Assembly: GCA_002816585.1 (NCBI GenBank)
Contig: MUCT01000005.1
Location: 7,910-71,909, forward strand
Direction: 5' to 3'
From: SAR202 cluster bacterium Io17-Chloro-G6
Lineage (GTDB): Bacteria > Chloroflexota > Dehalococcoidia > UBA3495
Length of the DNA stretch: 64,000 nucleotides
Positions 53,069 through 60,072 of this stretch are shown here, piece after piece. The notes under the pieces are model-generated. The model was not told where the DNA came from. It worked only from the letters and a program-made list of their open reading frames with translations, and did not search any database. Numbering within the stretch: the first letter of the stretch is position 1; every line of letters starts with the position of its first letter. The translations under genes and the position numbers were made by a program.

Positions 53069-54463
53069 ATGCCCGGCACTCCCTTAGAACATAGCGCAAT
53101 GGCCCGGCGCGCCGCCCAAGAGTTGACTTCGGGAGAGGTCGTCGCGCTTGGACCAGGGATACCGTGTCGATTACCCGGCGAGTTGCGCTCCAGTGGTGGC
53201 GTTTGGTTCCTGGCCGAGAGCGGGGTCTTGGGATTCCAAGGCTTAGGTGTGGATGCGGGGGTGGTGGACGGCTCCGGCGAAATCGTTGCCTTGCTTCCCG
53301 GGGGGAGCGTCACTGGTATCGTGGACATTGCCGGCATCCTCCGGGGCGGACACACCGATCTGGCGATCCTGCAAACGGCACAGGTCGGCCCAACCGGAGA
53401 TTTCGCCCACTGGACGACTGGTTCCACCCCAGGGTTGTTTGCCCCAGGGCCTGCGGTCGACATGGCCTACGGAGCTTCGCGGGTGGTGGCGGTAATGCCC
53501 CATGTAGGCCCAGACGGTCGATCCACGACCCTTCGGCAATGCAACCTGCCGGTCGACGGGGTTGGGCGCGTCGGCCTCATCATCACCGATGCCGCGGTGA
53601 TCAACGTCGGCTCCACCGGCCTGGAACTTGTCGAGATTGCGCCCGGTTGGACATCTGAAGAGATAATTGCCATCACGGAGGCCCCGCTGGCGGTCTCTTC
53701 CGGCCTGAAAGAAATGACCTTTCAGGTTCCGAATCTGACTCCGCCCAACAAGGTTTATGCCAATGCTGTGGAAGCATTGAAGGACGTGCCCGAAGGCTCG
53801 GTGATCAACGTAGACGGGTTCGCCGGCCCCGGCGGAATGGCCCATTATTTGATGGTCGGACTGCGAGACCTGGGCGTTAAGGGACTCCAGTTGATTAGCA
53901 ACACTGGAGGGATCGCCCGAGTTAGCGGCTTTGGGACTCCCAACATCATCGACCACAGCATCCTGGTCGAAAACGGCCAGGTCGCCAAAGCCACGGCATC
54001 CTACCCCGTGTCTCCGTCAGCATCCCGGCCCAGCGCTTTCGAGGAGTCCTACAACCGGGGCGAGTCTGAACTTGAAGTGGTGCCACAAGGGACTTTGGCC
54101 GAGCGTCTCCGCAGCGGCGGGGCCGGGGTTGCCGCCTTCTACACCCCCACCGGCGCGGGCACCTTGCTGGCAGAGGGCAAAGAGACGCGGAACATCGACG
54201 GCAAAGAGTACGTGTTGGAGATGGGGCTGCGGGCCGATTTCTGCATCATCCGGGGACATAAGGCCGACACCCTGGGCAACGTGGTTTACAAGGGCACTTC
54301 CCGCAACTTCAACCCAATCATGGCCACAACCGCGAGGATAACGGTGGTGGAGGTGGATGAGATCGTGGAACCGGGCCAGCTCGGCCCAGAAGAGATCGTT
54401 ACCCCAGGCCTGTTCGTCGACCGCATTGTGCTTCGTCCGCCGGACTTTTCTCCCTACTTATGA
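53069..54463 (+). CDS. Fused family I CoA-transferase, B1-A2
   Basis: A 464-residue fusion. Residues 1-220 form a B (beta) domain: FLAESGVLGFQG carries the catalytic Glu (SENG-type motif), followed by GGSVTGIVDIAG-type and PAGW/APGW segments with VVAVMPHVGPDG and APGWTSEEI. Residues 228-464 form an A (alpha) domain: VDGFAGPGGMAHYLM, EVVPQGTLAERLRSGGAGV and DTLGNVVYKGTSRNFNP. The order B then A is the reverse of the A-B fusion known from mitochondrial SCOT. Together with A1 upstream and B2 downstream the locus reads A1, B1-A2, B2, as if two adjacent AB operons had lost the stop between B1 and A2. Confidence 0.88.
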   Translation: MPGTPLEHSAMARRAAQELTSGEVVALGPGIPCRLPGELRSSGGVWFLAESGVLGFQGLGVDAGVVDGSGEIVALLPGGSVTGIVDIAGILRGGHTDLAILQTAQVGPTGDFAHWTTGSTPGLFAPGPAVDMAYGASRVVAVMPHVGPDGRSTTLRQCNLPVDGVGRVGLIITDAAVINVGSTGLELVEIAPGWTSEEIIAITEAPLAVSSGLKEMTFQVPNLTPPNKVYANAVEALKDVPEGSVINVDGFAGPGGMAHYLMVGLRDLGVKGLQLISNTGGIARVSGFGTPNIIDHSILVENGQVAKATASYPVSPSASRPSAFEESYNRGESELEVVPQGTLAERLRSGGAGVAAFYTPTGAGTLLAEGKETRNIDGKEYVLEMGLRADFCIIRGHKADTLGNVVYKGTSRNFNPIMATTARITVVEVDEIVEPGQLGPEEIVTPGLFVDRIVLRPPDFSPYL

Positions 54464-54498
54464 TCAAGTAGGGTTGATCTCAATTACAGGTAACACCA

Positions 54499-55185
54499 AT
54501 GACATCGTTAGCCGAGTTAGCCGAAAAAGAGCGTCTGCCCAGGGAGATCGTGGCCATGCGGGTTGCCAAGGAGCTGCCCGACGGCGCCTATGTGAACCTG
54601 GGCATCGGCATACCCACATTGGTCTCCAGCTTCGTTCCCGAGGGCAGGACCGTCTTCTACCACAGCGAAAGCGGCATCCTCAACTGCGGGCCGCTTGCCG
54701 AAGAGGGCGAAGAGGACATCGACCTGATCAACGCCGGGGGCCAGTACCTCCAAAGCGTCGGCGGGATGTCGTTCTTCGATTCGGCGGAGGCCTTCGCCAT
54801 GATCCGGGGCGGCCACGTGGACGTGACCGTCCTTGGTTCCCACCAAGTTTCGGCCACCGGGGACTTAGCCAACTGGATGCTGCCCCAACGGGGCGTCGGC
54901 AACGTTGGCGGGGCCATGGACCTGGCGGCTGGGGCCAGCGGGGTGATTGTCGCCATGGAGCACACCGACCGGAACGGCGAACCCAAGATCGTAGAAGAAT
55001 GCACCTTTCCTCTAACCGGAAAAGGTTGCGTCTACCTCATCGTCACCGATCTGGCGGTGATCGAGTGCGACGGCGTGGGTCTTACTTTGAAAGAAGTGGC
55101 CCCGGGTTGGACAGCTGAAGAGGTGCAGCAACTAACAGGGGCCAAATTGACTGTGTCGCCGGATGTAAAAGAGTTCGAACTCTAA
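54499..55185 (+). CDS. Family I CoA-transferase subunit B (B2)
   Basis: A 228-residue beta subunit. The catalytic Glu is in FYHSESGILNCGPL near residue 55, the N-terminal DGAYVNLGIGIPTLV and GAMDLAAGASGVIVAMEHTDRNG are characteristic, and the C-terminal APGWTAEEVQQLTG is shared with the B1 domain of the preceding fusion. It should pair with the A2 domain of 53069-54463. It begins 35 nt after the fusion gene. It ends the operon; a convergent lipoprotein gene follows. Confidence 0.92.
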   Translation: MTSLAELAEKERLPREIVAMRVAKELPDGAYVNLGIGIPTLVSSFVPEGRTVFYHSESGILNCGPLAEEGEEDIDLINAGGQYLQSVGGMSFFDSAEAFAMIRGGHVDVTVLGSHQVSATGDLANWMLPQRGVGNVGGAMDLAAGASGVIVAMEHTDRNGEPKIVEECTFPLTGKGCVYLIVTDLAVIECDGVGLTLKEVAPGWTAEEVQQLTGAKLTVSPDVKEFEL

Positions 55186-55226
55186 GACCAGTAATAATCC
55201 CGGCGCCCTCCGAGCTACCCTTCAAG

Positions 55227-56594
55227 CTACCCTTCGATGTAGATCAACTGAGCATCGGTGATGTCGAAACCGGTGTTGATGAGTTCGGCGGTCTCTTTCG
55301 TAGTGTCGTAGATCAGCAGCTTGGTCCGGTCTCCGCCCTCGTAGAACGGCTTTATCAGCACGTAGCCGCCGTCGGCGTCAATCGTCGAGTTGAAACCGGT
55401 GATCTCCTCCCCGTTAGAGGGTATGTCGAACTCATATACGGCGAAATTGTCCGGGTCCGCCAGGTCGGCGGCCAATATCTCCACCGCGTAGTTCGAGGGA
55501 CCGCCGAGGAATCCCACCCAATAGGCCGTGCCGTTTTCGATGACTACGTGGCGCCAACTTGAAAAGTGATAGTCGTTCCAGTCTTCAATCTCAAAGGCAG
55601 TGATATACCGGTCGGCCGGTTGTCCCGTGTCCGGATCAACAGTGAACACACCGGTGATGGGGTCGTCTTCACTGGGTAACCTGGCCCCGTACAGCGTATC
55701 TCCGCCGGACACCAGGCTGAAACGGAATTCAGGATCTTCCATCTCGGTTGACGCCCACCGATCACTGAAAGAAGAGCTCATGTAGTCTCCAGGGGCATTG
55801 TAGAATCCCCGAGACATTGACCACTGCTGTGTGCTGCCGGTATGGAAATACACCCGGCCACCAGCCACCGCGTATCCAGGATCCAAGGCGTCTGATTGGG
55901 TGCCCCATTCGGCGCTCCGGGATAGGTCATCGGTGGCATACTCAGTGATGCTCAACGCACCCCCATTGGTGAATTTGTTGGAGACGTACAGGTGGTCATC
56001 TATCGTATAGGGGCGTTTGAAATGAGGTGCGTAACTAGGGGATGTGTAAGAATCGATCACCGTGGCTTCCCCCGAGTCTGGGAGTAAAAGCACGACGGAT
56101 TTGGAGCTGCTCTCAAGTTCGATGAATTTGGTGCCTGCCAGTCTAGAACCTGGGTCGTTGAAGACCGTCTTAAGTGTGAAGGAGCTGCTCCCGCCTTGTA
56201 CCGCCATGACCAGAGCCAGGGTGTTCTTGGGCAACAGTTCACCGGGTTCTGGAACGGGCGTGTCTGGTATGCGCTGGACCGTGCTGGTGCCTCTTTCGGG
56301 GACCGTGCGGCGAGTAACTGTTTTTTCCGGGGTTTCATCAGGTGCTTCGGGGGTGCCATATTCCGGGTCCGGAGCGATAATATCCGAGCTTTGTAGTTCG
56401 TCCAGCTGGTCAGCGGGAACAGGCGTGTCGGTAGGGGGCGGAGTCAGTTTTTCGGTATCGGTGCCCGTGTCCGTCGGCTCTACAACTACGCAGGCGGCAG
56501 CCAGAAAAAAGATGGCGCCCACAATTAGCGCCAAATTCCAGCTCTTAAGAGTGCTCACCTTGATTGCCTTGGTGAAAAAGTTGCCGTTTAACAT
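55227..56594 (-). CDS. Hypothetical lipoprotein with Pro/Thr-rich linker and beta-repeat domain
   Basis: A 455-residue exported protein. A hydrophobic segment (LIVGAIFFLAAAC, residues 24-36) ends in a lipobox-like cysteine, followed by a Pro/Thr/Asp-rich linker (about 38-120). The rest is beta-rich and repetitive in pattern (for example VLLLPDSGEATVIDSY, YTIDDHLYVSNKF, VAGGRVYFHTGS), which suggests a beta-propeller. Homologues of this layout are often hypothetical surface lipoproteins. It is converging on the CoA-transferase operon and has no partners. Lipid attachment and the propeller fold are inferences; no enzyme motif was found. Confidence 0.75.
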   Translation of the reverse strand: MLNGNFFTKAIKVSTLKSWNLALIVGAIFFLAAACVVVEPTDTGTDTEKLTPPPTDTPVPADQLDELQSSDIIAPDPEYGTPEAPDETPEKTVTRRTVPERGTSTVQRIPDTPVPEPGELLPKNTLALVMAVQGGSSSFTLKTVFNDPGSRLAGTKFIELESSSKSVVLLLPDSGEATVIDSYTSPSYAPHFKRPYTIDDHLYVSNKFTNGGALSITEYATDDLSRSAEWGTQSDALDPGYAVAGGRVYFHTGSTQQWSMSRGFYNAPGDYMSSSFSDRWASTEMEDPEFRFSLVSGGDTLYGARLPSEDDPITGVFTVDPDTGQPADRYITAFEIEDWNDYHFSSWRHVVIENGTAYWVGFLGGPSNYAVEILAADLADPDNFAVYEFDIPSNGEEITGFNSTIDADGGYVLIKPFYEGGDRTKLLIYDTTKETAELINTGFDITDAQLIYIEG

Positions 56595-56798
56595 GATTCT
56601 TTTACCGTGATGTTTTCCAATCAGGCAGAGGTCCCGAGTTTTTCCCGAATGGAAAGGACCGCCTCTTCTATCATCAGCGCAGGGTTATGCTAAATCAATG
56701 TAAGAGTCCAAATTGCAGCGGCGGTCACGCATCTCATGGTCCGTTTCTCAATTGGAAACGATGCTTCGCCTTTGAAGGTATCGAGGTTGATGGCTTCG
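56595..56798. other. Gene-free region upstream of the thi promoter
   Basis: About 200 bases between the lipoprotein gene and the thi promoter. It must hold the lipoprotein promoter on the minus strand, but no clear box is visible to me. Confidence 0.4.
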
Positions 56799-56827
56799 TT
56801 GACACCCCCCAGGGCCGGTGATAAGCT
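56799..56827 (+). promoter_or_regulatory. Probable thi promoter
   Basis: TTGACA (56799-56804), 17-base spacer, TAAGCT (56822-56827). The -35 is perfect, the -10 partial. Position fits a transcript beginning just before the TPP riboswitch. Confidence 0.5.
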
Positions 56828-56857
56828 TTTTCGGTAACAGAACGGCAACGACGTTCT

Positions 56858-56948
56858 GGCGGGAGCTTGGGTAAGCCAGGCTGAGAGGGCGGCCAAAATC
56901 GCCGCCGACCGTCTGTACCTGACCCAGGTAATTCTGGCGCAGGGATTA
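56858..56948 (+). promoter_or_regulatory. TPP riboswitch
   Basis: GGGAGC near 56861, CTGAGA at 56881-56886, and a later ACCTGACCCAGGTAATTCTGG-like stretch ending GCGCAGGGA near 56945 match the conserved core of the thiamine pyrophosphate riboswitch. It precedes the thiG-thiE-thiS genes. A terminator stem (56968-57008) lies downstream, so TPP probably stops transcription. Confidence 0.93.
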
Positions 56949-56967
56949 GACGCGACAGTGGACTTAC

Positions 56968-57008
56968 AAAGCAGCCGCCAAGCTTGATGCCTGGCGGCTG
57001 CTTTTATT
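56968..57008 (+). terminator. Intrinsic terminator of the TPP riboswitch
   Basis: AAAGCAGCCGCCA (56968-56980) pairs with TGGCGGCTGCTTT (56992-57004), followed by TATTAC. It is the likely expression platform that releases transcription ahead of thiG when TPP is low. Confidence 0.85.
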
Positions 57009-57032
57009 ACTCCCGAAAGGAGAATGGACCAG

Positions 57033-57824
57033 ATGTCCGACGAGCTAGTTATCGGCGGGAAGTCATTCAATTCCCGGCTTATCGTGGGAACAGGCCGGTA
57101 CCGCACCATGGAGGACATGGTGGCGGCGGTTGAGGCTTCGGGGACCGAGATGATAACGGTGGCGATCCGCCGCCTGGATCTGGACGACCCGACCAGCAAG
57201 ACTCTGCTTGACTACATCGATTGGAACAAGTACCAGATATTACCCAACACGGCAGGCTGCGCCACTGTTGAAGAGGCTATGTTCGTCGCCCGGCTCGGCC
57301 GGGAAGTTGGCCAGACCGACTTTGTTAAGCTAGAGGTCATCCCAGACCCTCATTACCTGTTCCCCGACGGTGCGGCCACCCTGGAAGCCGCCCGCCGTCT
57401 GGTGGAAGAAGGATTCAAGGTGTTGCCCTACATCCATGCCGACCCGACCTTGGCCAAGAACCTGGAAGATGCGGGCTGCGTTACGGTAATGCCCCTGGGG
57501 TCGGCGATCGGCTCCGGCCAGGGCATCCACACAGTTGAAGAGGTCAAGATCATCATCGAGCAGGCCAACATCCCGGTGATCGTCGACGCTGGTTTGGCCG
57601 TTCCCTCCGACGCCGCGCAGGCGTTGGAGATGGGCGCCTCAGCGGTGCTGGTGAACACTGCCATCGCCCAGGCCGAAGACCCAGCCCTGATGGGCACGGC
57701 GTTCAAGCAGGGTGTGGAAGCCGGCAGGAACGCCTACCTGGCGGGACGCATCTCCGTGCGTCGAGAAGCCATCGCCAGCAGCCCCACCACCGACGTGCCC
57801 CAGCCGGTGCCGGCCAGCAGCTAG
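57033..57824 (+). CDS. thiG: Thiazole synthase ThiG
   Basis: A 263-residue TIM-barrel enzyme that builds the thiazole ring of thiamine from 1-deoxyxylulose phosphate, dehydroglycine and ThiS thiocarboxylate. Segments LIVGTGRYRTMEDM, ILPNTAGC, PLGSAIGSGQGI, and PVIVDAGLAVPSDAA are conserved. The catalytic Lys is in the DFVKLEVI/VIPDPHYLFPD part near residue 100. An ATG at 57024 is in frame, but AGGAG ends 1 nt before it and lies 10 nt before 57033, so 57033 is preferred. It is the first gene after the TPP riboswitch; thiE and thiS follow. Confidence 0.95.
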   Translation: MSDELVIGGKSFNSRLIVGTGRYRTMEDMVAAVEASGTEMITVAIRRLDLDDPTSKTLLDYIDWNKYQILPNTAGCATVEEAMFVARLGREVGQTDFVKLEVIPDPHYLFPDGAATLEAARRLVEEGFKVLPYIHADPTLAKNLEDAGCVTVMPLGSAIGSGQGIHTVEEVKIIIEQANIPVIVDAGLAVPSDAAQALEMGASAVLVNTAIAQAEDPALMGTAFKQGVEAGRNAYLAGRISVRREAIASSPTTDVPQPVPASS

Positions 57825-57829
57825 GCAGC

Positions 57830-58489
57830 GTGACTTCTGTTCTGCCTCGGCCTTGCCTGTGTTTAGTGACCGACCGCACTGTAACCCACGGCAATCTGGG
57901 GGAACTGGTGGAACGAGTGACGCAGGCGGTAAAGGGCGGCGTCGACCTGGTGCAGTTGCGGGAGAAGGACCTGCCGGCCGGAGAGTTGCTGGGACTGGCG
58001 ACATCCCTTTTGCATGCCATCGGCGGGCGGGCTAAGTTGATCGTCAACGACAGGGCCGACGTGGCGTTGGCCGTGGGAGCCCAGGGAATCCAGTTGGGAG
58101 AGGATGGACTTCCAGTAAGCGCCGCCCGAAAAACATTGGGTAGCGGAACGCTGGTCGGCCGCTCGGTACATTCGGTATCGGCGGCGTCCCAGGCCGAGAC
58201 CGACGGGGCTGACTTTTTGGTTGTGGGCACAATGTTCGCCTCTCGTTCTCATCCTGGAGCGGAACCTGCAGGCACGGACCTGATGCGGCGCATATCCCAC
58301 AACTGCCGGTTGCCGCTCATTGGCATCGGAGGAATCACTCCGGAAAATGCGCCCGAAGTGATGGAGGCTGGCGGTTCCGGAGTGGCGGTGATCACCAATA
58401 TCCTCGCGGCGCCGGACCCGGAGGCAGCCGCCGGGCGGTTGAAGGGAGCTATCTGCGAAGCTTGGCGCATCCGGAATAATCCGGCGTGA
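57830..58489 (+). CDS. thiE: Thiamine-phosphate synthase ThiE
   Basis: A 219-residue enzyme that joins the pyrimidine and thiazole phosphates into thiamine phosphate. Conserved parts are LVQLREKDLPAGELL near residue 40, LIVNDRADVALAVGAQGIQLGEDGLP near 70-95 (quoted in part), and the C-terminal LIGIGGITPENAPEVMEAGGSGVAVI. The start is a GTG at 57830, 6 nt after the thiG stop, so translation is coupled. thiS follows after a duplicated leader. The thiazole and coupling steps are thus here, while thiC/thiD are elsewhere. Confidence 0.94.
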   Translation: MTSVLPRPCLCLVTDRTVTHGNLGELVERVTQAVKGGVDLVQLREKDLPAGELLGLATSLLHAIGGRAKLIVNDRADVALAVGAQGIQLGEDGLPVSAARKTLGSGTLVGRSVHSVSAASQAETDGADFLVVGTMFASRSHPGAEPAGTDLMRRISHNCRLPLIGIGGITPENAPEVMEAGGSGVAVITNILAAPDPEAAAGRLKGAICEAWRIRNNPA

Positions 58490-58512
58490 AACACGGAGGA
58501 TGGGTGGGAAAG

Positions 58513-58611
58513 GGAGGCCGTGAGAGGATATGATTAACCTGACGGTGAACGGAGAACATGGTTCTATGGAGGCCGTGAGAAGAAATGATCAACCTGATGG
58601 TTAACGGAAAA
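58513..58611 (+). repeat. Direct duplication of the thiS start region
   Basis: Two 44-nt copies (58513-58556 and 58568-58611) match at 38 positions. Each holds GGAGGCCGTGAGA, a start codon and the first codons of thiS. The upstream copy carries ATG at 58530 and would encode a 24-residue peptide beginning MINLTVNGE and ending at a TAA at 58602-58604, inside the functional thiS. Confidence 0.85.
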
Positions 58612-58788
58612 CCCCGTCCTATCGAAGCCAGCGTTGACCTGGAGACATATCTAGCGTCTTTTGGCTTCAACCTTAAATTCGTGGCAGTGGGATACAACGG
58701 CGAAGTGGTCAAGAAAGACGAGTTCGCCGGTTTGACTTTAAAAGACGGTGACGTGCTTGAGATCGTGCGCCCCGTCGGTGGCGGATAA
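58585..58788 (+). CDS. thiS: Sulfur carrier protein ThiS
   Basis: A 67-residue ubiquitin-like protein. It has the N-terminal INLMVNGKPRPI and DLETYLASFGF, then VKKDEFAGLTLKDGDVLEIV and the essential C-terminal Gly-Gly (PVGGG). The C-terminus is adenylated and thiolated to deliver sulfur to ThiG. The ATG at 58585 has GGAGG about 14 nt upstream with AGAAGAA between. An earlier duplicated start at 58530 gives only a short peptide. It closes the thiG-thiE-thiS unit; thiF is not visible. Confidence 0.93.
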   Translation: MINLMVNGKPRPIEASVDLETYLASFGFNLKFVAVGYNGEVVKKDEFAGLTLKDGDVLEIVRPVGGG

Positions 58789-58886
58789 ATTACTGCCCCG
58801 GTATACCAAATCTAAATTTGCTATCGGTCCCCGGCTGCCGTTTGATTACAGCTTTTTCCGGGTCCGTTAAGAATATATGACGCATT

Positions 58887-59129
58887 ATGGTAGAGAGTTT
58901 TTCGGTTTCCAAGGAGCGCATTGATCCCCTTTTAGCGGAAGTGGTGAAGGGCAACCAAGACAAGGTCGTCGGATGGATTAGGGGTGAGCCTGGCGCCTGG
59001 GGGTTCCTCGCCGGACAGGCAGTGGTGGCCGTCCGTTCCAATGTCGACCGCAACTTGGAGGATGCTGAACGAAGGTTGGTCTGGAGCCGCCTGTGGTGGT
59101 GGCTGGAGCAAGTGAAGGGCAGGATCTAG
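58887..59129 (+). CDS. Small GatB/YqeY-tail-like protein
   Basis: An 80-residue protein with VVKGNQDKVVGWIRGEPGAWGFLAGQAV near residues 18-46 (quoted in part). This resembles the C-terminal YqeY/GatB tail domain, where relatives read NPKxVxxYxxGKxKAxGFLVGQVMK. The rest is Arg/Trp-rich. GatB tails bind tRNA in the amidotransferase, and YqeY-like proteins occur as free small proteins. Here no gatABC genes are close. No ribosome binding site is evident for the ATG at 58887, so expression is uncertain. Assignment rests on pattern only. Confidence 0.5.
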   Translation: MVESFSVSKERIDPLLAEVVKGNQDKVVGWIRGEPGAWGFLAGQAVVAVRSNVDRNLEDAERRLVWSRLWWWLEQVKGRI

Positions 59130-59295
59130 GGCCCCCCGTGAGGGAGGCCATAGGCCGTTTCGATCAGACCAACGCGATTCGACCTCTCGTAGTAAATCCG
59201 TTCGAGGCAGCGTACCAGCGGGGCCTGGGTTCAGATATACTGGTCTTCAGAAAACCTCGGGCAATGCCTGTGGTTAGCGCCCCCATCTAGGAAAG

Positions 59296-60000
59296 ATGCC
59301 CGATCCAATCATAATCGCCACCGGCATCCACAAGACCTATGACACCGGCACCGTCAAAGTGAACGCCCTCCGGGGTGTCGATCTGGCGGTTGATCGCGGT
59401 GAGATGGTCGCCATCATGGGCCCCAGCGGCTGTGGCAAGACCACCATGCTGAACTGTCTCTCCGGCCTGGACGAGATCGATTCCGGCCAAGTGTTGATCG
59501 ACGGTGTGGTCCTTCACGATCTGCCCGACGACGAACGTAGCGACTACCGGGCCCGCCGCATGGGTTTTGTCTTTCAGCTCTACAATCTGCTACCCGTGCT
59601 GTCCGCGATAGAGAATGTGGAACTGCCCTTGTTGGTCTCAGGAATCAGCCCCTCCGAATCCCGCAAGAGGTCCATGGAGTTATTGGATTTGGTGGGGTTG
59701 ACCGACCGGGCCCAGCACCTCCCCGGTGAGCTGTCGGGCGGGCAGCGCCAGCGGGTGACCATCGCCCGGGCTCTGGTGAACCAACCATCCATCGTTTGGG
59801 CCGACGAACCCACCGGCGACTTGGACAGCGAAACGGCTGGGGAGATCATGGACCTCATGTGCCGCCTGAACGTCGACAACGGCCAGAGTTTCGTGCTGGT
59901 GACCCACGCCGTGGATGTGGGCAACCGGGCCCACCGCATAGTTCGTATGCGGGACGGGATGATAGTTGACGACGGGAACGGCCAGACCCCAGGAAGCTAG
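59296..60000 (+). CDS. ABC transporter ATPase (MacB/LolD-type)
   Basis: A 234-residue ATPase of the lipoprotein/macrolide export branch. Walker A is GPSGCGKTT near residue 39, the Q-loop is in [21 protein letters not shown], the signature is [15 protein letters not shown] near residue 140, and Walker B is [15 protein letters not shown] near residue 162. It is followed 73 nt later by a large FtsX/MacB-type permease, and the two form one exporter. AGGAAAG lies just ahead of the ATG. The substrate could be a lipoprotein, peptide or drug; no periplasmic partner gene is present. Confidence 0.93.
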   Translation: MPDPIIIATGIHKTYDTGTVKVNALRGVDLAVDRGEMVAIMGPSGCGKTTMLNCLSGLDEIDSGQVLIDGVVLHDLPDDERSDYRARRMGFVFQLYNLLPVLSAIENVELPLLVSGISPSESRKRSMELLDLVGLTDRAQHLPGELSGGQRQRVTIARALVNQPSIVWADEPTGDLDSETAGEIMDLMCRLNVDNGQSFVLVTHAVDVGNRAHRIVRMRDGMIVDDGNGQTPGS

Positions 60001-60072
60001 CTTCAACCAGTCAGCGCCAGCCGGACCGGTTCCAGGCAGAATAACCCCAGGCGGGTAAGCGCCAGGACGCAT

